Source: Bactrocera neohumeralis (taxonomy: Eukaryota > Arthropoda > Insecta > Diptera > Tephritidae). Taken from it: a stretch of 64,000 nt of DNA. Under the pieces are notes generated by a model that was not told where the DNA came from, did not search any database, and saw only the letters and a list, made by a program, of their open reading frames with translations. Both the position numbers and the translations under genes were made by a program. The first letter of the stretch is position 1. Every line of letters starts with the position of its first letter. The DNA lies in NCBI RefSeq assembly GCF_024586455.1, contig NC_065922.1, positions 32,732,089 through 32,796,088 of the forward strand. Direction: 5' to 3'. Of the stretch, positions 59,960-64,000 are shown piece after piece.

Positions 59960-60470
59960 AAAGGTGAATTTTGTCCATTTCATCTCCTTCAAAGTACTCC
60001 TCTCCCGCGGCAATACACTTATGCCAACGAATTTTCCAGTCGTCATAGCACTTGGAAAAATCGTTCTCATGATGGCCATCAGAGCCTTCTTCGATTCAGC
60101 TTTTATATCATCAATTGATTTAAAACGGTGTCCTCGGAGTGGTCATGTGAATTTGTTGAATAGCCAGAAGTTACACGAAGGTAAATTAGGCGAATGCGAT
60201 GGTTGCGGCACGATATTGGTTGAAAATGTGTCGAAATGATCACGAACAACCAATGCAGTATGGGATGGTGCATTATCGCACTCTTTGTTCAATAAATTTA
60301 GATATAGTAAAAATCGACGAATTCACTTTTAGAGCCTCACAAAACGACGCGTACATCAAATACTAAGGAATATTTTGACGTGAAATTTAACATAGATGTC
60401 ACTAACAGTACTACCAACTTACAGAAAAAAAATTTACCGATTCGAAAAGCACGCGAAGTATAAATTTAAA
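59960..60470 (-). pseudogene. mariner (VKARL family), C-terminal part plus leader
   Basis: Minus strand: CNNAPSHTALVVRDHFDTFS (second catalytic block, Asp changed), TNIVPQPSHSPNLPSCNFWL (third block, Asp changed to Asn), LRGHRFKSIDDIKAESKKAL, and VGISVLPREESTLKEM. At about 60290 this joins directly to the 5' leader (60300-60470), which matches the leader at 43980-44050. Most of the transposase is deleted. It is inactive on two counts. Confidence 0.72.
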
Positions 60471-60768
60471 ATTCAATTGGCCACCAAGATCATGTGATAT
60501 CACACCGTTAGACTTTTTCTTGTGAGAATGTGTAAAATCTAAAGTCTCTGCGAACAATCCCGCTTCGAACGAGACTACGAAAATTGGACTCAATGAACCA
60601 CCTGAGACATATGTAGCTAATATTTGAATAAGATAATCTTCAAAAACTAAATGAGAAAGAATGTTAACATATCATATAATGAATGATAATGAACATTCCC
60701 CAATAAATTTGAAGATTGTGTAATTTTTTTTTTAAGAAAGTAGAAATGTAAGTAAAAATGGATCACCC
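60471..60768 (+). pseudogene. IS630/mariner-relative, C-terminal fragment
   Basis: NWPPRSCDITPLDFFL (third catalytic block) followed by a stop where Trp is usual, then CVKSKVSANNPASNE, and NEPPETYVANI in shifted frames. The 3' end AAATGGATCACCC at 60757-60769 matches the end of the copy at 53400-54092. It lies between two halves of DINE-like copy A7. Confidence 0.72.
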
Positions 60769-60773
60769 AAAGG

Positions 60774-60905
60774 CAAATGCTATAGTGGACCCATATCGGC
60801 GGATCCGACAAATGGAGCGTCTTTTTGTAGCAAAAGGAACTCAGCAAAATTTCAGATAGATATCGTTAAAAGTAATGGACAAGTTCGAGTGTAGAAAAAC
60901 GGAAG
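60774..60905 (+). repeat. DINE-1-like repeat (family A), copy A7, right part
   Basis: GCTATAGTGGACCCATATCG, GATCCGACAAATGGAGC, and AAAATTTCAGATAGATATCG continue the core unit cut off at 59945. It ends at AAAAACGGAAGGAC without the terminal module. Confidence 0.6.
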
Positions 60906-61293
60906 GACTCCATTTTTCGAAGTTAGCCTCCAAAGTCGCTATATTCGATAAACGAGTTCTTTAACACAACTAACGCATATTTTTACGTATTTTTTTTTTT
61001 AACTCAGACACTGACCGACATTTTCGGTATAAAAGCAGCTGAAATATATTTTATAAAAATCTATGTATTTTTTACGTGGATGCAACGGCATTATTCTCTT
61101 TTGTTTCTGCGCTTCTTCTAAAACAAAATTTATTTTATCATGATCATAGGTGAATTACAGCTCACATCTTCAGCAGTTAATCAATAAATATATTTAAAGA
61201 TTGAAATGTTTGCCTGAACTTCTTTATGGTAAGAGTCTTGAACAATAGAGGACCACATAATGTATAGTGGAAGATGCATATGATACTGTTATG
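60906..61293. other. gene-free DNA
   Basis: AT-rich, no recognised element. Confidence 0.4.
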
Positions 61294-61911
61294 TTAAGGG
61301 GTCAGTAGGGTAATCTGGCTTGTTTTTTTGACATTTTTTTTTCATAGAAATTTTTATTCCATAATAGAACTTTTTTCACATATCATGAGTTATATCGTGG
61401 AGTATATAAACAATTTTTTTCGGAATTTTTTGATGAAATGATCATGTTTGGATCATCTGAAACACAAAAACTCAATATATTCTTAAAAAGTACGTGAATG
61501 GTTATCGTCCCTATTAGAATCATGCAGTAAGTAAGTAATTAACGTTTTTTTACTTTTGTTTTTAGTTTTCCCCATTCTTTTTACATAAGTTTTATCATAA
61601 CATTGTCCATAAATTATAAAAAAGTATGAATCTAGTAAAGACGCATTTTGTGTGAACATTAAAAAAAAAAATTAAGCAAATTGGTTGAGTAGTCGACCGG
61701 AATCATGTCCGCCAGTTTAAAAAAGTGTGTTTTGAGAAAAACGCGTTTAAAGTTTGAGGTGTGCACTCCGAACGCTCCGAACGGCAAACGGTATTATTAT
61801 TTTTGGCCTTTTTCGAAACCTTCCAATGGTAAAGTGGATTTCTACATTAATTCTAACGGTATAAAAGAACATAAAATGAAAAAAAGAGGATTACCCTACT
61901 GACCCCTCAAC
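61294..61911. mobile_element. 618-bp family C MITE with terminal inverted repeats
   Basis: Termini TTAAGGGGTCAGTAGGGTAA (61294) and the reverse complement of the right end (TTGAGGGGTCAGTAGGGTAA). The interior has no coding capacity; the 65-codon frame near 61705 is shared by descent with 46500-46700 in reverse and has stops there. TTAA at the left and TCAA at the right may be a decayed TTAA target duplication, as piggyBac-type elements make, but this is unproven. Confidence 0.75.
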
Positions 61912-61933
61912 AGTTCTCATTCGCAATGCGTTT

Positions 61934-62181
61934 CAGGGGTTACATGGGTTTCCTCGAGAAGTATAATTGCCTATTTTCAATATTTATTTTCTCATATTAA
62001 AAATTAAGTATTTTATTCAATGGTAAATATTCAAAACTCCATTGTGACGCCATTTCCAATAATGCATGAGAAAAATAGGTGCCTTCCTATTCATCGCAGA
62101 ACTAACTTCTTACAGAATCATCAAATAAGGTAAGAAAATATAAATTTTTTGAAGTTGTAAAACACATGTAACCCCTTAACA
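61934..62181. mobile_element. 248-bp family D MITE
   Basis: Left TTCAGGGGTTACATGGGTTT and right, in reverse complement, TTAAGGGGTTACATGTGTTT. The left extension CCTCGAG also ends the remnant at 17750. Non-coding interior. The TTAA next to GGGG resembles family C. Confidence 0.65.
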
Positions 62182-62817
62182 ATTTTATACAGTCCGGCTC
62201 TCTGTTTAGAGAACATTAATGATATGAAATGAAAGGTCAATAAAATTTGTATGAGTTTAGCCCATAGATGGCTGGTTTACTTTTTATGTAAAATAAATAA
62301 ACAGGTGATGTTCCTAAGGGTTATACAAGTTTTCTTCGGTTAGAAATTGAAATAAATTTTTTATTAGAAATTTCTCTAGAATCTTAATTTAGAGGCATAT
62401 TAATCTCGCTAATAGCACAGTAATTTTGTATGTTTTGGTAGAATAAATAGCTATGGCTTTAGTGGCATTATGCGAAGTAAATTAGTAAAAAAAAACCTTT
62501 AAAAATAATATACTAGAATTTTTAACGAATATCTCAAAAATTATTGCAGAGAGCTTTAAGACATTTAGCGTCTTCTCAATTGAATGGCAGTTATCCAAAC
62601 TTTTTACAAGTTTTAAAAATGAAAAATAATATTAATATCCCTACCCAATGGTTTCGCCTTTTAGTGCTGTGTACTTCTAATTACCCGAATATTTTTAATA
62701 ATATTCTAATACTTAGTGCTGTCGAAAATTACTACAAGTATATGATTATTACTATACGAACGCTTAAAAATCGTTTGCTCAAAATTTAATAAAATTTATA
62801 CTTCTTCTTCTTTCCAG
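62182..62817. other. gene-free DNA ending in a splice acceptor
   Basis: AT-rich with a further family D-like end near 62320 (AAGGGTTATACAAG). The last 17 bases, CTTCTTCTTCTTTCCAG at 62801-62817, are a near-ideal polypyrimidine tract plus AG, so this is read as the 3' end of an intron. Confidence 0.55.
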
Positions 62818-63327
62818 CGAAATCAAATATCCCACATCACTGCCATACACACACAAAGTGGTCTTAACTCCAGTTAATTCGTGTGACACAATCAAAAGGA
62901 ATTTAACCGAGCAATGGAATTAGTGTCAAGCAAATCGACATGATGACAACCGCAATTGAAACCACATTTGTCACTCGCCAGGTGGCGTCCACATCAGTCA
63001 CAACATTAATAAGAAAGTCGTCGAAATCAAACCGAACAAACCCACCATCGGCAACAACTACAATAACTGCAACAACGCAGTCGTGCAGGACACCTACAGA
63101 GACACGAGACAGACCGCAAAGTTTGTGCACAAGAAGCTCGCCAACAACAAGAACAACAAAACGTTATTATCACAATCGCACATCGTCGGCAGTAACCACG
63201 TGCACCACTGGACGCCGCATGCGGCGACTACTCAATGCACACTTGGTCATTACAGCAACAACACTGCAGCAATGTGCAGCTGTACGATGGCAACTGTTGG
63301 TTGCCTTTCTCATTTGCAACTGTATTG
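62818..63327 (+). CDS. candidate first coding exon of an unknown secreted or membrane protein
   Basis: The exon is bounded by the acceptor TTCTTCTTCTTTCCAG and the donor ATTG followed by GTGAGTAGG. The chosen ATG is at 62940, giving 129 full codons plus one base (phase 1). Residues 1-110 are rich in Thr, Ser and Arg (for example MMTTAIETTFVTRQVAS, SSPTTRTTKRYY) with two NRT sequons near 31 and 79. Residues about 117-129 (QLLVAFLICNCIG) are strongly hydrophobic and fit a signal or signal-anchor core. A signal-like segment followed by a phase-1 intron is typical of Ig-superfamily and other extracellular proteins in flies. The product is not identified. A 9-codon upstream ORF (62914-62943) overlaps the start as ATGA. 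Other frames lack these features. The next exon lies outside the window. Alternatives are a 5' UTR exon with a chance frame. Confidence 0.5.
62914..62943 (+). promoter_or_regulatory. upstream ORF overlapping the exon's start codon
   Basis: ATG GAA TTA GTG TCA AGC and so on to TGA at 62941-62943. The stop overlaps the proposed main ATG at 62940 in the form ATGA. Such a layout could tune initiation by termination and reinitiation, if the exon is real. Confidence 0.35.
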
Positions 63328-64000
63328 GTGAGTAGGTTCTATGTTACAAACCGATATACATATATGAATATATATTGCATTGCATAAGTGTGAGGCTGGA
63401 TGTGAATAAGAGAGCTGCAGGAAGTGAAATTAATCAAATAGAGAGCTAATTACTTATGCCTAATTATAACGCTTTATGATAAGGCATGCGCTAAGGAAAA
63501 AACAAAAGGTGATATATTTTTGTGATTTTTTTTTTTTAATTCGGCCTCAATAAACATAACCAGACATTATGAAAACCGGAAATGTAGTAGGCTCAAACTC
63601 TAAAACGAATTCCTTGAAAAACTTTGAAACTTGACACTTTAACACAAGTTCAGTCGAAGTACTACGAAAAGCCATGACGCTCTCCCCTTTGTCTTCAACG
63701 CAGAAGAAAACTTTCACAGAATTTTTCTGTGGAAACATCTTTATACCGCGCCCGCAGAAATGTTCAGAGATCGCGAATTTTCTTCGAATAATGTACCAAG
63801 TACTGCTGTTTGTTTGATTTGGGCATTTTCTGTCTAGTGAATTTTCAGATTACTTCAAGTGGAATAATTTGAACCTTCCACTATCGAAGCTGTAAAGACT
63901 AGTGTGCGACTGCGCTTCAGTGGCAATGCGCACTCTGCCCAACCGCAGCACTTGAAGTCATGCCGGAGCTCACTTTGCTGCATCTGCTGATCAAACAGGC
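63328..64000. other. putative intron start and unique DNA
   Basis: Follows the GTGAGT donor. AT-rich to about 63540, then unique sequence that becomes GC-richer from 63890. No second exon is recognised before the window ends. Confidence 0.4.

Noticed and set aside
62544..62789. 81-codon plus-strand frame before the candidate exon
   Set aside because: It does not start with ATG and ends before the acceptor; Asn/Ile/Leu-rich by AT composition.

Overview
The window looks like dipteran, most likely tephritid fruit-fly, nuclear DNA. It is AT-rich, without dense coding, full of CA/GT and CAA/CAG microsatellites, and packed with decayed mariner elements, RNase H-bearing non-LTR retrotransposons and two short dispersed repeat families that I associate with tephritid genomes. 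One of these families closely resembles Drosophila DINE-1/INE-1. The taxon is an inference from repeats; no conserved host gene was found to anchor it. There are no bacterial operons, CRISPR arrays, rRNA or convincing tRNA genes, and nothing I recognise as viral.  Host genes: the best candidate is one exon at 62818-63327 (+). It has a strong polypyrimidine-AG acceptor, a 388-nt coding part (Thr/Ser/Arg-rich, then a hydrophobic signal-like segment) and a perfect GTGAGT donor in phase 1. This is the usual architecture of the first coding exon of a secreted or cell-surface, often Ig-domain, protein. The non-repetitive, microsatellite-rich blocks at about 8.9-9.7, 10.4-11.5, 15-17, 19.4-22.4, 27.4-28.6, 34.8-36, 44.2-45.1, 51.3-52.7, 55-56 and 58.1-59.6 kb look like intron, 5' leader or regulatory DNA. 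Three of them (about 19.66-20.05, 34.9-35.4 and 51.4-52.1 kb) could hold alternative non-coding first exons. A long-intron neural-type gene is the simplest picture, but it is unproven.  Layout: 2-3 kb, mariner N-terminus joined to a DINE-like repeat; 6.2-7.6 kb, mariner scrap and RNase H of a non-LTR element; 9.7-10.4 kb, DINE-like repeat with four exact 154-bp units; 11.6-13.4 kb, LOA/I-type non-LTR inserted into a DINE-like repeat; 14.6-15 kb, mariner 3' end; 18.8-19.1 kb, second copy of the LOA-type 3' end; 22.5-23.5 kb, near-full-length DD34D mariner; 24.9-25.3 kb, MITE with about 68-bp inverted repeats; 25.7-26.8 kb, old full-length mariner; 28.9-31.0 kb, DINE-like repeat followed by a mariner inside another mariner; 32.9-34.5 kb, mariner inside mariner with a SINE-like element inside that; 36.2-37.5 kb, Tc1/mariner relative and non-LTR scrap; 40.9-43.0 kb, Tc1 element and the second dispersed repeat; 43.3-44.1 kb, mariner; 45.4-46.2 kb, R1-type non-LTR; 46.4-48.4 kb, MITE with an internal foldback, then an internally deleted mariner inside a DINE-like repeat; 48.4-50.9 kb, non-LTR scraps; 52.8-55 kb, two copies of an IS630/mariner relative and a mariner; 57-58.1 and 59.7-60.9 kb, mariners inside DINE-like repeats; 61.3-62.2 kb, two MITEs; 62.8-63.3 kb, the exon.  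I count roughly eleven Tc1/mariner lineages, all broken. The nesting gives a relative order: DINE-like repeats are old hosts, and mariners, non-LTR elements and a SINE-like element arrived later. I did not find a convincing new molecular system. The strongest novelties are structural: the exact 154-bp periodic cores, the shared hairpin end of two repeat families, a mariner deletion derivative present twice with the same junction, and a 628-bp SINE-like element with a 13-bp target duplication.
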